A DNA stretch of 64,000 nucleotides from Lota lota (lineage: Eukaryota; Chordata; Actinopteri; Gadiformes; Lotidae): the NCBI GenBank assembly GCA_026745465.1, contig JACYXH010000479.1, forward strand, positions 6,654,511 to 6,718,510, given 5' to 3'. The notes under the pieces are model-generated. The model was not told where the DNA came from. It was given only the letters and a program-made list of their open reading frames with translations, and searched no databases. Below are positions 1 through 12,959 of this stretch, in pieces. The position numbers and the translations under genes were made by a program. Position 1 is the first letter of the stretch, and each line of letters begins with the position of its first letter.

Positions 1-2098
1 TAGCAACGCATTGATCGTGACACGTCGATATTCGAACAAAATGTTATTCAAGCGGCACCTTTATTATCGCTCCGAACAAATGGGGATGCATTAAGACATA
101 GCGTCCTGCTGTGTGTGTGGACGTAGGAGACAAGGACAGGCCTGAGGGCAGCTGCCCTCAAGATTTGATATGAGATGTCACGAGCGGCAGAATAAAAAAA
201 CCCTAGAACTAGACAAGGACAAATGTCCATCACTCCCGTGCTAATGCTCAGCTGACATTTGGGATGGCATTTAGAAAACATCGGCCAGCAGCAGAACACA
301 AGAGGAAATGTTAAAACAGTCCTCTGGACGGTAATCTACGGGGTGATGTACTAGTGTGGTCACACTCTGCGATTTGACACCTTAAACCACCCCCCAGCAG
401 GGGTCCAACACCTCTCCCACAGGTTTCTGATCTCTCCCACTGTAACACCACTATAATCAGACCCCCAGCTTTAGCTTTAAGCCAAAACCAATTTGTTTCT
501 TGGTTTTTTTCGTACAAAATGAGTAACTGCCAGAGAGTATTGTAACCACAAGACACCACCCGATAGACAGAGCGTGGGTAAATAGGAGAAAATGAAAAGT
601 AATGGTCTGCATTCCACACATCCTGCACTGCAACCAATCAGGGTTAGGCAGCCAGTGGCTGTACAACACATTATCGATCACGATGATGCATTATATTATT
701 GGAGGGCTCTGGGGTTAAACTCTTTTCCAAGCATCGATACAACCGCCAGCTGGCTGGTGCACAGGCAGCTGCAAGCAGCCCCTCAGCATGCGATCCACTC
801 CTCACAAGGCCCTGGATCGAAACAGCAAGTATTTTCGATACGGCGTGCTTTGTGCAAGACGTCTTTCGAGGAGGGAGGGAGAAAGATTGTCCCATAGTTC
901 TGAGTTATTAACAAGGTTGGGAAAGTCAGAGAAGCCTCATCAGTGGGGTTTCTTATAGAGAGCAGAGAGAACAAATGTAGATGAGCCAAACTGGGCTGTG
1001 ATTTGTTCATGGAGAAGAAGCGAAGATTAAAGGGAGCGAGTGGAAATGGACGTCCCCAATTTGACTGAAGCTGCCTGAAATGAGAGATGAATTATTGAAA
1101 AAAGGGAAAGTAGGGAGATAAAGAAACAACGGGAGAGAGAGAGAGGTGCCAGGAGATGTAAAATATTACCATTTTCAACAATACTTAAAGCCATAAAAGA
1201 AATGACTCACTTAGTACTAAATCCACCCCCAGCAGACATGAGTATGAAATATAATGGTTTTGCAACAAATAAATATATAATTTAAACAATAAATGTGAAA
1301 AACAAAACAAAGAAATCTGTGACATAGAAAGATGTTGAAGATGAAAACACTTTTTGTGCTATCTTTGAACCTCCATTTTACACTTTGTTCTGAAACTGAG
1401 AGCTGCCCTTTTCTGCCGTATTCCACTTTGATTCGGGAATCTCACACCGCACTTTCAACAGCAATCATCCCAAGAGAAGATACCGAAAATAACATAGCTG
1501 ACGTTATTCACCAGGAACACATCACTACCGCTATCCCCCCAGAAATGATGATGACCATAAATGGGCATCCAGCTGCCGCAATCAACAATAGGAAGTCCAA
1601 ATTCGGTCATCAACTTTAAACATCAAGATTCTGTTTTTTGCGCTATTTCTTACGGGTGGCTGGGTGAAAGGGAATATTGTTCCAACGTGAAAGAGGAAGA
1701 GGCCAAGGGACAAATAGTTCACCTAAGAGAACAGTTGATGTCGAGAGTAACGGCCAGAGCTGTTGAACTCCCACTGCGCTTGCTGACTCCACTAGCCCCT
1801 TGTTGAGGGACAAATTGATCTGGGAAATGAGGGGTAATTTCCCCTACCTGTTTACAGCATGTCATCTCTTAACCAATACCCCTTCACACCCACCTCTCCA
1901 ACACTGTTGCCTTGGAAAACACTCTGCTCCTGCAGTACCTCCCTCACACACACGCTGTTCCAACCTCTACTCTTCCTGCGTTCTTACAGCTGCCCTGCCG
2001 TCCTCTCCATTGGGTACCACAGTGCGTGTGGCGAGGTATTAAAGCAGCCGTTTCCTAGACTGTACCAACATGTAGGCAGCATAGGGAGCAGCCAGTCA

Positions 2099-2100
<2 letters not shown>

Positions 2101-2171
<71 letters not shown>

Positions 2172-2176
2172 GAGAG
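2101..2176. repeat. (AG)n microsatellite
   Basis: Near-perfect AG dinucleotide tract with one CG interruption at about 2159-2160, followed by an imperfect GA-rich tail to about 2270. The Arg-Glu and Leu-Ser open frames over it are repeat translations. Confidence 0.97.
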
Positions 2177-3513
2177 TTTAAAAAAGGGGCAGAGCAAGGC
2201 GGATGTAGAGAGAGAAAGAGTGATGAGACAAGAGAGAAAGATGTAGAAGGAGAGCAACAGAGAGCAAGAGAATGAGCCATAGATTGAATCTCCACGTCTC
2301 TCATCTGTCTGTCATGCCGCCGCTATTGTGAAGCTCCTCTAATCTACTGCTCCACAGGGTGGGATACGAGCTCCTCATTGGACAACCTCAGACCGGGAGA
2401 GGTGTGGTCTGCCTGGGACCGGGATGGATGAATGGAGGAGCTCCAGTGGGCTTGTGTATATGGTTTTGTATTATAATGGTGGCACAGAGACACACAGACA
2501 CACTGGCACTCTAATCCAATAACTCTACAAGACAGCCAAATCAATCCAATGAGAAGCACATATACACCTCCTACCCCAAAACATACCGAGTAAATACCAT
2601 TACTATATCAATGCAGTCTCAAAATCAATGCTGTGCTGTGTGTTTGCCTGTGTGTGTGTGTGTCTATTCAATGTGAAAAATGTATGCGTGTGCGGCATGT
2701 CTATGTGGATACCTGTGTGTGTGTTAGTGTGTGCTCGCATTCGCGATAAAAGCAAGAAGTTGATAACACCAGGCACTCCACGGAGGATTCTCCAAACTCC
2801 ATGCTTCTTCTGATTGAAGAGAGAGGCTGGGATGGTATTACCATAGCACATGGCAACAGTAAACTCAATAATCCACATGTGTGTAAGCACACACACACAC
2901 ACCCACACAGATATCCCTGCATCCATTGTTGCTATGCACCGTGGTGAATCCAATATTCTGTTAACACTCATAAGTCAGGATGGGAGTGCAGTCGGCTGAA
3001 AAGTCATAGCCACGGCCATAAATCAATAGATTAAACAGAAACATATGAATAAACCACTAGACAATAAATAAAAAAAGATGTGGTTTACACTAGCCTTCAC
3101 ATGCAAGCCCTCTAGAGGGCCCTACCCCCCTGTGGTCCTGGCAGGGGAAGACACTGTGACGGCCGAACATTGAGCGAGTGGGGCAGAGCCAGAGACCGAG
3201 AGAAATATCTTTAGTTCTCGAGAACCTTGTTGCAACCTTTTTCATTTAGGGTGCTGCGTGCCCCTTCTCTCCCAGTGTTTTGTGTGGGCTGTATAAAATG
3301 CATATTATTTTAATGTTCCTTTTTCAAGCGCATTCTATGATTGAGTATTCAGCAATCAGCAATGTCGTAGTACTCTCGATCATTATTAGGGGGCTAAAGC
3401 ACACTTGACTTTGTTCAGGTTTTACCTTAAATTAGCTCAAATTAAGGTCCTGCCTTACAATAATAAACGTGAACTTTATAAAGTATGTGCAAGGCATTTG
3501 AAGTATTACACTA

Positions 3514-3515
<2 letters not shown>

Positions 3516-3601
<86 letters not shown>
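3516..3601. repeat. (GT)43 microsatellite abutting the fbxl17 5' splice site
   Basis: Perfect GT tract of 86 bases. On the minus strand it is (AC)43 and starts at intron position +3 of the donor following the 3604-3734 exon, so donor bases +3 to +6 (ACAC) are part of the repeat. Confidence 0.98.
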
Positions 3602-3603
<2 letters not shown>

Positions 3604-3734
3604 CTGTCATTGATGCTCCAGTTGAGGCAGAGGTTGAGTGAGCTAAGGTTGTGGCATTTCCTCACCACCTCCATCACCGTCTCATTGTTGAGCTCCGAGA
3701 TGTGCCGCAGGTCCAGGATGCTCAGACTGCGAAG
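3604..3734 (-). CDS. fbxl17: fbxl17 internal coding exon (LRR domain, downstream of the two exons)
   Basis: This is a 131-bp internal exon of FBXL17, the substrate-binding subunit of an SCF (SKP1-CUL1-F-box) ubiquitin ligase known for dimerisation quality control of BTB-domain proteins. On the minus strand a pyrimidine-rich tract ending in CGCACAG precedes the exon. The open frame starts LRSLSILDLRHISELNNETV and ends near LCLNWSIND plus two bases (AG) of a split codon, so it enters in phase 0 and leaves in phase 2. From memory, human FBXL17 has a nearly identical segment (LRNLSSLDLRHITELDNETV, then LCLNWIINDR). LxxLxLxxC-type LRR spacing is visible. There are no stops or frameshifts. The 5' splice site is AG|GTACAC, and the intron becomes a CA repeat from its third base. 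The next LRR exon was not found to the left and is probably outside the window. Identification is very secure; the boundaries are inferred from splice consensus. Confidence 0.95.
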
Positions 3735-5195
3735 CTGTGCGGACACAGAGGGAGCAGAGGGAGAACACTTTGGAGTCAGAGTAAAAGAGTACAAGTCAAA
3801 GAGGTAAAAGTAGAAGCTGAACCGAAATAAAATGGAGGAAAATAAGACGGAAAAAGTAGAAGTAGAACTAGTGGTAGTAATAGTAGTAGTATTAGAAGTA
3901 GAAGTAAAAGCAAGAGAAGAAAACAAAACATTTCTGGAGCACTGGAAAAACTTCTACTAAATGGACTCCATGCAGCAGAATGCATTAATAATCCATGCAT
4001 TCTCAAATGTACAACATTAAGCGACAAATGTGTTTTCACATTATAAAAATAACTAGGAAAGTGTCCCATGCCTGGGGCCAGTGGAAGATGTGAGATGATC
4101 TTTTATCTTTTATTAATCCCTCTTTCCATCCTGGATTCCTCTAAGGAACAGGGTTTGATTAATCTTCCTGTAAAAGATATTCACTTCCACACACACAGCA
4201 CATCTCATTAACTCATACAAGTTACTAGAGAGGTCCCCAGGTATATATTCCAAGACAGACACTTAAAATACAAATACACACAAATAATTACCGCAAACAC
4301 ACACACATACACACGCAGGCATTTGCACAACAGACACCCTGTCAATGCATGTGTGCATACACGCAAACACATAAACACACACACACACACACTCTAGGGA
4401 TGCAGGATAATAGCGACGTGACACTGGAGGCGGTCGCCATGGTGAGGGGAGGGGGGCCGTTGATGGTAAATGTCACGGCCGGGGCTAAAGAGCAAACAGA
4501 GTCGGTGTTGTGTTTAGATGTGCGAGCCCCTTTTGTCACGACATACATCTAGCAGCGTGAATACACAGGGAGAGCCAGAGATGAAAAGATCACTGTGAGC
4601 AATAAAAACACATGTTAACGGGCAGATTATCTGTCCCCACATAATGGGCCTTAACGTACACGGGCAGATGCTGTGTGGGTGTTTGTGCTACTGAAGTGAC
4701 TGTACTGAATGTAAACAAAGCGGAACAAAAGAGGCACGTTGAACAAGAATAAATTGGGATGTCTGAAATTGAACCAAGCCTGGTTGATTTTGAGGATGAT
4801 TTCAGATTCGTTAATCTATACTTTGTGCCATAGATTCCACTACAAATACACGCACGTAGATTAACTAAAATGAGCACTAATTGTAATAATAGAAGTCGAG
4901 TTTCATCTTGGATATAGTTTCATGAATTAATTAATGTTCCATAAACTCCTCTGCACTAATAATATATTTAGGCAGAAAGTAATAGACATCAAACAGAGTC
5001 TTGTAGGTCAAGAATACAGCAGCATTAGCCAGCACAGCAAAAGTAGAGCACAAGTCCTTAGTTCACTGTACTATTGAATGAAATACAAAACCCTTCTGTG
5101 TATGCATAATCACACACATGCACATAAACTATCCTTTGCCCCCATGGCCAGTTCCAGATCGAAGTGCTAAATTATTCATGGAGAATGTCACTGAT

Positions 5196-5312
<117 letters not shown>

Positions 5313-5403
5313 CGTATTGTTTACAAAACAAAGGAACTGCATCATAATGGGAACCTGGATATGGGTGACCATGTCCCCAGGACCTTTGCTATGTCAGTGA
5401 GTG

Positions 5404-5405
<2 letters not shown>

Positions 5406-5479
<74 letters not shown>
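5406..5479. repeat. (AC)n microsatellite, about 37 units
   Basis: Uninterrupted AC tract, in inverted orientation to the TG tract at 5199-5311, with 94 bp between them. Confidence 0.97.
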
Positions 5480-5482
<3 letters not shown>

Positions 5483-5974
5483 AAGAAGAAAGAAAGAATC
5501 ATGCAATATTCCGTTTCAATTTAAATTTATCTGGGTAAACAGTCTGAAGCATTTTTTTTTTTAAAGCTCAGCTTCAATAGTAGAATTTGGTCAAAAAAAA
5601 TAAAAAAACACTTATCTTTTAAAAGAAATAGCCAATAGAAAGTGTGCCTTTGGTGTAGGCAACCAATGGGAAACTAGGCCAACAACCCTGAGTTTTGATA
5701 GGTCGAGATTAGCTAGGTTTGGGGAAACTCCGAAAATCAGCAGAGGATTGTATGAATCTAAGCCGAGACATTTTTGAGACCATTACTTTGTTAGTCCATC
5801 TGTGAGATCTATGACAGGAAAATTCTACACCATTAGGAGAAATATATTCCAAGTGAAAACATCTTAACCCTCCACACACACCAGACTATCCATGAAATAA
5901 AAACAGGAGGGGAACCTATTGGAAATGAGTTATACATCTAACATGCGACAGGTTCTGGGACCCCTTTCTCCTCT

Positions 5975-6070
5975 TTCTCCTCCTGTTGTTAATCAACCAT
6001 TAATCAGCCCCTTCATGCGCTGAACGAATTAATGCACCTCTGCATATTAATCATTTCCACTCCTAACAGA
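5975..6070. other. candidate conserved non-coding element (homeodomain-type sites)
   Basis: Unique block with four TAAT cores in about 70 bp (GTTAATCA, CATTAATCAG, GAATTAATGC, CATATTAATCATT) beside simple-repeat-rich DNA. This arrangement is typical of vertebrate developmental enhancers. Conservation itself cannot be seen from one sequence. Confidence 0.35.
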
Positions 6071-6129
6071 ATGTATTTTCTAGCCATTCATTCCCACATC
6101 GGAGAGCACAGAAAGAGGGACCAAACAGG

Positions 6130-6275
6130 TATGGAAAAATGTGCAGAAAGAACATTTACAAAAAGGGGGAGAGAAAGTCAAAGACGGGAGTGAGAGAGGG
6201 ATGGAGACAGAGAGAGAGTGAGAGAGAGAGACAAAGACAAAGAGAGCAAAAGTGAGACAGAGCAAGAGGGGTAGG
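6130..6275. repeat. purine-rich GA low-complexity tract
   Basis: Imperfect GA/GGGA-rich run on the plus strand. Open frames across it are compositional. Confidence 0.85.
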
Positions 6276-7227
6276 GGTAGGGGTGAAACAGTCTCTGGCG
6301 GGGTTTTTTTCTTGTCTGGTTGGCAGAGGTCTGTAGTTAGGCAGAGTTTGTCTCCTCTCTCTCTCTCGAGCTGGCAGCTGGGTAATTATTCACCCTCTTA
6401 AGAAAAACACCCCAAAACTGCAAAACACAGATGCTTCTGGGACTCTTTCATAGCCCTGTACATGTGCACGTATAAGCACACACAGACACACACACACACA
6501 CGCACAGAGCTAAAAACTAATAAATGAATACAATTACCGGAATCATGCGTAAACAGATGGGCATACGCAGACGTAGGTTAACACACAGACATAAACATGC
6601 ATGAGTAGGGCAATGCAGTGCTCCTTAAAATGTATCAAACAAAGTGATATATTAATATTATGCATTATTATTTCTGTTAGACAATTTGTTCTTGTTTGCC
6701 ATTTGTCTAGTTTGCCACAAGTCGTTTTAAAAGAGTGAAAGCCTAAAATACTGTTTATTACTAAATATATTTGTCAATTATGATTATTGTATTGCAAACA
6801 TTGTATATTGTTGTCTCATTTGAATTCCAGTAAAACAAAAATTAAATAATAACTAAATTGTATTAACTTAATACTAAATAGTATTGCACTTCATCACGCA
6901 TTATTAAATCAACCAGGACACCATACACATTAGTAGGGTATTGGTCAGTGGTGTGTCACTAAGATGGTGAGTGTTGTTGTGTTAATGTGTTCATTTTGGT
7001 CAACAACAAGAAGAGAGAATAATCTTTTTAAAAGCCTATCTGAGACAGGACATGAGTGATTGAAGGGTCAGGGATAAAACACTTGAAAGCAGTTTGGATT
7101 AAAGAAAACAAAATAAATGTCTGCTTCAGAAGGTACACTTCCCTCTCAGCCAAGCACAGGACGTTGCTATAAGTTTTGGAAAGGTCCATTTGACAGCTAA
7201 TTACATTAATCTATGTCAAGGTTTGGC

Positions 7228-7340
7228 TAAACGCAAGTGTGTGCAAGTGTCAGTGTGTTTCTGTGTGCGTGTCAGTGCGCGTTTGTTAGTGTGTGTGCTT
7301 GTACGTGTGTGTGTGTGTGTGTGTGTGTGGGTCTGTCTGT
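7228..7340. repeat. degenerate TG-rich repeat
   Basis: Interrupted TG repeat (units such as GTGTGCAAGTGTCAGTGTG), ending in a purer TG run at about 7303-7329. Confidence 0.9.
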
Positions 7341-7479
7341 GTTCATGTGCATGACACTATAGGAAAACACCTACAGCACGTCAGCAGCACTGTGCCAAGG
7401 GTACTTTGATATAACGACGTCCCATCATTACACCATGTGTTTACACAACGTCAAGCACAGAGATGCCAGGCAGGAAGTA

Positions 7480-7720
7480 CAGCAATGCTGGACCCTCCCT
7501 TATGGGATATGATGTCATGGTGCCCGTCCCCGGGCAGGCGTTGACCTTCCAGCCTCATTGTTCCCCCGTGACAGGCTCATGGATGGGGCCGGGTCAGCGT
7601 TAACAGAGCCCCCATTGTTGGGAGTCATTAGTGTCATAAAAGCTGATGAGGGGAAAATATGATTCGCTGTTTCATTGAGGCTTTTAATTCATAATGACGG
7701 CAGAAATAAAGTGAGCGAGT
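7480..7720. other. candidate conserved non-coding element
   Basis: About 240 bp of unique, compositionally balanced sequence between CA-rich segments. It carries two CATTGTT (SOX-type) motifs, GTCATTAGTGTCATAAAAG and TTTTAATTCATAATGACGG. No frame reads as protein. The dense mix of SOX-like and TAAT motifs suggests an intronic enhancer; this is inference. Confidence 0.4.
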
Positions 7721-8711
7721 TCGTGGACTGTAACGAGGCTGCTTTCTTAAAGGTGAGGGACATGCAAAGGTGCAGACATGGAAATACTGTACACATACAC
7801 ACACATATAGGGGTTAAAGCACTCTGAAGTACTATGTACGCACAGACATAAATTGGGCACGCACACACACCCACATATATACACACACACACAAATACTA
7901 CACGACCACAGCCATTAAACCACAGGCAAATACGACACATGCACACATACACACACAGAATGAGAGACATGTCTCATAAAAATTGCTTCTGGGCAAAAAG
8001 AGATTTAATAAACTAATATAATAAAAGAGAGCACGAGAGACATCCAATAAAGATTGACGTGGACCATATATAAAGAGAGAAACCACCTGTAACTACAGGC
8101 CAAAGTCTAGCCACTCCACCTGCTGTACAGTATATATTAAAGCCAATAAAAAAGCCCAATAAGATGTTATCGTAGCGGCAGGATGAACTGGGTGTTATGC
8201 AGGATTTGTTCAGGTGCCAGTGTGGCCTTTCCACTTCCAGTCGGCCTGTCAACAGACGCAAGGGAGTGTGTGAGAAACAGTGAAGGTGGAAAGGAAAGGT
8301 AACATGGTCTTAAAGTGTCACTCAGAACCAATGCACTCACAAACACACACACAGACACACACTAAAAAAACACACACTCAGACGTGTGCACACACACATA
8401 TACACAAGTACTGTTCTTTCCATATCTGAGCTAACCAGACAGTCCAGTCAGACAGGGGAGAGCCATGTTAAGACAAGCCCTCTGGAAAGACCCTAAATCA
8501 CACACGTTGCACTCACTCCCTCTATATCACACACATTCCTCACACACCCTAATATCAGCACATCCACAACACACACCTAATGTGGAGACACAAGGTGTCT
8601 CTGAGCACAGAGAAGGATGAATATGTATTTGAATTGGGGCACAAAGAGGACAAGGCATGGGTCTGATACCACCAATTCGTTGTCAGCATCAACCATGGAC
8701 CAATGCACTGA

Positions 8712-8718
<7 letters not shown>

Positions 8719-8758
<40 letters not shown>
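8719..8758. repeat. (GT)20 microsatellite
   Basis: Pure GT tract of about 40 bases, followed by a CT/CA-rich stretch to about 8835. Confidence 0.95.
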
Positions 8759-8759
<1 letters not shown>

Positions 8760-8989
8760 TTTATCTGTTCTGTACTCATCTACTCTGTCATTTATTCTCT
8801 CTCTCACACACACACTCCCCCTCTCTCTCTCTAATCCTGCATGTGTTGGTGTTGATAACAAACTCAGCAGGAAGAAAAGGCTGGAGGAAAGAGCGAAAGA
8901 GAGCAAGAGCGAGAGAACATTCTTCTCTTCTGCACACTAAGCCAAATGACCACACAGGCATGGGGCGGGGGCTCTGTGGCACAGATAAA

Positions 8990-9053
8990 GTTGTGTGTGC
9001 GTGTGCGTGCGTGCATGCGTGCGTGTGTGTAACGCACACACACACACACACAC
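8990..9053. repeat. compound GTGC / CA repeat
   Basis: A GTGCGTGC-type run joins an (AC)n tract near 9035, giving a small purine-pyrimidine alternating inverted arrangement. Confidence 0.85.
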
Positions 9054-10046
9054 CTGTCTCCAGGGGTCGAAAACCTCTCCATTTGTGACTGTCTCCAGGT
9101 CCTAACGTCTAAGAGCCTAAATGAATTCATCTTCAATTACTCTTGCATATGACATACATCATCCTGAGGCTCTCTGCGTGTCATATTCTCAGAAATCCCA
9201 CAATCTCACGCATACAGCACTGAGAAATAATGATTATTATAATATCCCCCCCCAATCAACGGAACCCCCATGACCTCCTCCCCTTTCTTCGCCCTAATCC
9301 ACCCTTGATGCCCCTCCAATATGGCAATCTCTCCTGCCCCCTCTTCCCCACCGTGGCTCAGACAGTCTGGAAACACACACACATTGATATTCTTAGAAAA
9401 AAGACGCACGCAGACGCAGCCCAAAGATACACCCTGCTTGTCCCGCTTGTGTCTGGGGTTATCACTTTGACACAGAGGGCAGCACCATTATGTATTTATT
9501 TTGCGTGCTCCTCCAGTCAGTCGGGGGCGGGGGGGGGGGGGGGTGATAAAGGGGCCAGTGGACCCCAGACGGCCCCTCATCCGACTACGTTGTGGTGGTG
9601 GGGAGCTGGGCATAAAGACGGCCTATCTTCTCCTTCACCTTGTGTTCCCTCCTCAAGTGTGTGTGTGTGCGCGTGCGTGCGTGTCAGTTTGAGTGTGTTT
9701 ATTCTTGTATTCAGAGGCTCAACCACTTTACAGATCACCGCTGGATGGAAGAGATACAAAGGGCACGGTAATGGCCACATTAGTGACCTAGTTCACCGTC
9801 GAAGTCAAACAAACACGAGGTACCTCACTCTCTACTGTCAGTAACTCCTGTGAAACGTGTGCGGTCGACACCGGCGCCCGCTCGGGAGCGTGTTTCATCA
9901 CATCCCTAACACATCTGATAGTATTTGAGTAGACGGAGGTCACAGAGAAGTTCTTGTTTTTGAAGCGGAGCCGTCGACATGACCTGTACATGGACCATGT
10001 ATTTATTAAACACTAAGTTGCTGAAGTACCGGCACCCAGCCAAAAG

Positions 10047-10047
<1 letters not shown>

Positions 10048-10096
<49 letters not shown>

Positions 10097-10130
10097 AAGT
10101 GCGTGTGCGTGTGCCCCCGCGGCGTGCGTG
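10048..10130. repeat. compound (GT)n-(GTGC)n repeat
   Basis: Pure GT from about 10048 to 10078, then GCGTGCGT-type units. The whole segment alternates purine and pyrimidine (Z-DNA-prone). Confidence 0.9.
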
Positions 10131-10879
10131 CACGATCAAACAAGTGAGCAAGCAGAAGGATTACGACACTCATCACTGTACTGTTTTCTCTCACATCAAA
10201 GCCGGCGTGACAAATTCTGACCCATGCTCGTCGAGGATGTCTACATATAGCCTCCCTGTCACAAGCCAGACTGTTTTCTTTGTTCATAAACATGAGCGCC
10301 AGAGAGCTTTACCCACGTTCCAGTTCTGTCAAATCTGCGAAGGTTTTATCACGCAAAAGCCACCACAACCACCCTACTGTTTCTGTGGAGAACACAGACC
10401 CCCCCCCCCTCCCTCCCCACCTCGACCGAAATTAGGACCAGAAAGCCACAACAGTACTGAACACAGACCTATTACTGTCTCAAAACATACTGGTCTTTCA
10501 TCTCCGACACATTCCTGAACAATCTCTCCGTTTGTTTTGTCTCCGGCCTCGGCTTCTTCTTCCTCCCGGGGCGAGGGAACTCGCTCACATACGTGCACAC
10601 GCATGTGCAAACGCACACACACGTGTGAGGAGAAGGGGGCCCTTTCTATGTCGCTGTCGAGTCCTGGGGCACTGATAGGGTGATGCATGAGGAGAGGGGC
10701 ATTGTGGGTAGTCATGACAAGCAAGGCCGGGAGTGGTGGGATAGGGGTGAGGGGATGGGGTACTTCTAAGGCTAATGGAGTGATGGCTCTCCAGGCACTC
10801 TGAGAGTATTCTGTGAAACAGTGGCGTTGGGATGACGGGGGCCGACCTTGGACTTAATCACTAGCAGAAGAGGAACTCT

Positions 10880-11205
10880 GCCCGACAAAGACAGGCAGAG
10901 ATAGAGAGACTGAGAGGGACGTGGAGAGAGACTGAGAGGGAGAGGGGGAGACAGAGACAGAGAGGGAGAGAGAGAAAGAGAAAGAGAGAGAGACAGCAAG
11001 AGAGAGAGAGGGACAAAGAGCGAGAGAGAGGGACGGAGAGAGACCAAGAGAGAGCGAGAGATAGAGAGACAGAGAGAGAGAGCGAGAGATCGAGAGATCG
11101 AGAGACTGAGAGGGGAAAGGGGAGAAAGAGACAGAGAGAGACAGAGACCCAGAAACAGAGAGACAAAGAGAGACAGAGAGAGAGAGAGAAAGACGGAGAA
11201 CTATT
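10880..11205. repeat. long purine-rich GAGA low-complexity tract
   Basis: About 320 bases of almost pure purine on the plus strand (GAGAGA, GGGAGA, GACAGAGA units). Ser-Leu-rich open frames of up to 115 codons on the minus strand are translations of it. Confidence 0.93.
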
Positions 11206-12063
11206 CATAACTGCTCACCTCTGCAGAGAGGTGGCTGTTAAACCATGGTTACCAGAAACCTGATGTACTGTAGGTTACAGTGTATAAAATATCTATATTG
11301 TGGGCCCTCGGTTTGCTCACAAATTCATTAAAATGGTCAGTAATTTGAAGAAATTACAGGGTAAAATCTAAAGAATTTAATGCTATGTAGTAGCATTTTA
11401 GGACCTTTTAGGTCTGTACTTAAATGTCCATCACTGAGTATTATATATAAATAGTAATTTGGTGTTATACAGCGTTGTAATTCTTCAGTAATGTACCGGT
11501 AGAAGCAGTAATTTACCAACTATCAAGATGTATTCATGTAATGTTCCATTAAACATTTTACATTCATTAGATACGAGAAACGAGACAGTGATGTTTAACA
11601 ATGATTGCTTTTTTTCTCATGAGCTATCAAACATTTTCGGGTAAAATGTTGGTTACTTAAAAGGAAGTTATTACGTTAGAACTAATTAAGACATAAAATC
11701 TACTACGGGGCTTTTTCAAGAAGAAAGTGCAGCTCAGTTGTGAAAAAACCCAGATAAATTCTCTGGGGGGTTTTCTCTCTCTCTTTCGCTCTCATGCTGG
11801 CCGAGCCAAACACTCTAGTCCCCCCTTACTGTTCACACACACAAACAGTAAAATTGATTGTAGTTCTACCTCAGTGCCTTGTCCCCTGACCTGACCCTAG
11901 ATAGACCTGCTTGACACTGGATAATGGTAATAACTCACAGGTACACACACACAGTATACAGTACATGCATACACACAACTACTCATCAAGATAAGTACCT
12001 CACACCACACACACATACAAACACCCCACTCTGCAGGGGTGTTTGTGTATGTTTGGTGGGAGG

Positions 12064-12113
12064 TACACACACACAGACACATGCGCACGTGCACACGTAG
12101 ACACGCGCACCTG

Positions 12114-12156
<43 letters not shown>
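12064..12156. repeat. CA-rich repeat with a pure (CA)20 core
   Basis: Interrupted ACACAC/GCAC units lead into a pure CA tract from about 12115 to 12155. Confidence 0.93.
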
Positions 12157-12157
<1 letters not shown>

Positions 12158-12959
12158 GTCAGTCTCCAGATGTCTGCTAACAGTTACATAGCCTGAGGAT
12201 GTCAAAGTCACCATGGAGATAACTTTATATTTAAACCTCCAAATATAACATAACTTGAAGCTTCACTGTAACACATCAAGCTGAAAATGAGGCATCAGTT
12301 CTACAGATCCAGTTTTCCAGACTTAAATTATATTAAATTTACATGAACCGTTGTTCAGTTGGTATATTGAACTGTGTGTAGTGACAGTTGACTATAATAG
12401 GGCTGTGAACTATTTTCGTATATTTACTCATCATGCTTTCAAGCTAAGCAAGCCTTTATCATATTAATGTACACCATTTTGTAGCCTACATTTTTATATT
12501 AATTGTGACAAATTGCTCCAATATTCTAAATACGACATTGTAAAATATAAAATACAGCACGATCAGATTATTTGGCAGTCAAAAAGACAGATATGAAGGT
12601 GGGTTTATATCATTATAATATGGTCTATGATTAGTTCTGTAACATAATCTTGATGGTCTGATGCCCATCATATATGATTGACAACACAGTGAATGTGTCC
12701 TTTAGGGACTGCCAGATCAATAGAACAGAACAAGGCCCACATCTCTGCAATTACTCCACCGGCTGCTCCCACTGCGATCACAGCACGACACCAGTGGCCT
12801 ATTTTAACTGGCAGCTCACTTGATAAATAATACGAATTCAATTGATTTCCTTCCACCTAATTTCAGTGAAGTTGGTGAAAGAGAAAGACTATCAATCTGA
12901 AAATGAGAGGTGTGTAATATGAGAGAAGTTAATAAAAGTAATGGATTTTACTCGGATTG

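Larger units (their letters stand above)
1..3603 (-). other. fbxl17: fbxl17 intron, partial (downstream of the 3.6-kb exon)
   Basis: No exon was found here on either strand; the expected next fbxl17 segment (human CVEVIAKEGQNL) is absent, so the intron continues past the left edge. It is mostly unique sequence with a GA repeat at 2101-2176, short CA/TG runs near 2640-2740 and 2886-2905, and a perfect 14-bp palindrome (GCCCTCTAGAGGGC) at 3107-3120. 1-2000 and 2920-3500 show no recognisable element. Confidence 0.85.

Noticed and set aside
10772..11208. Ser-Leu-rich minus-strand frames up to 115 codons
   Set aside because: Translation of a GAGA-rich purine tract; no domain and no splice support.
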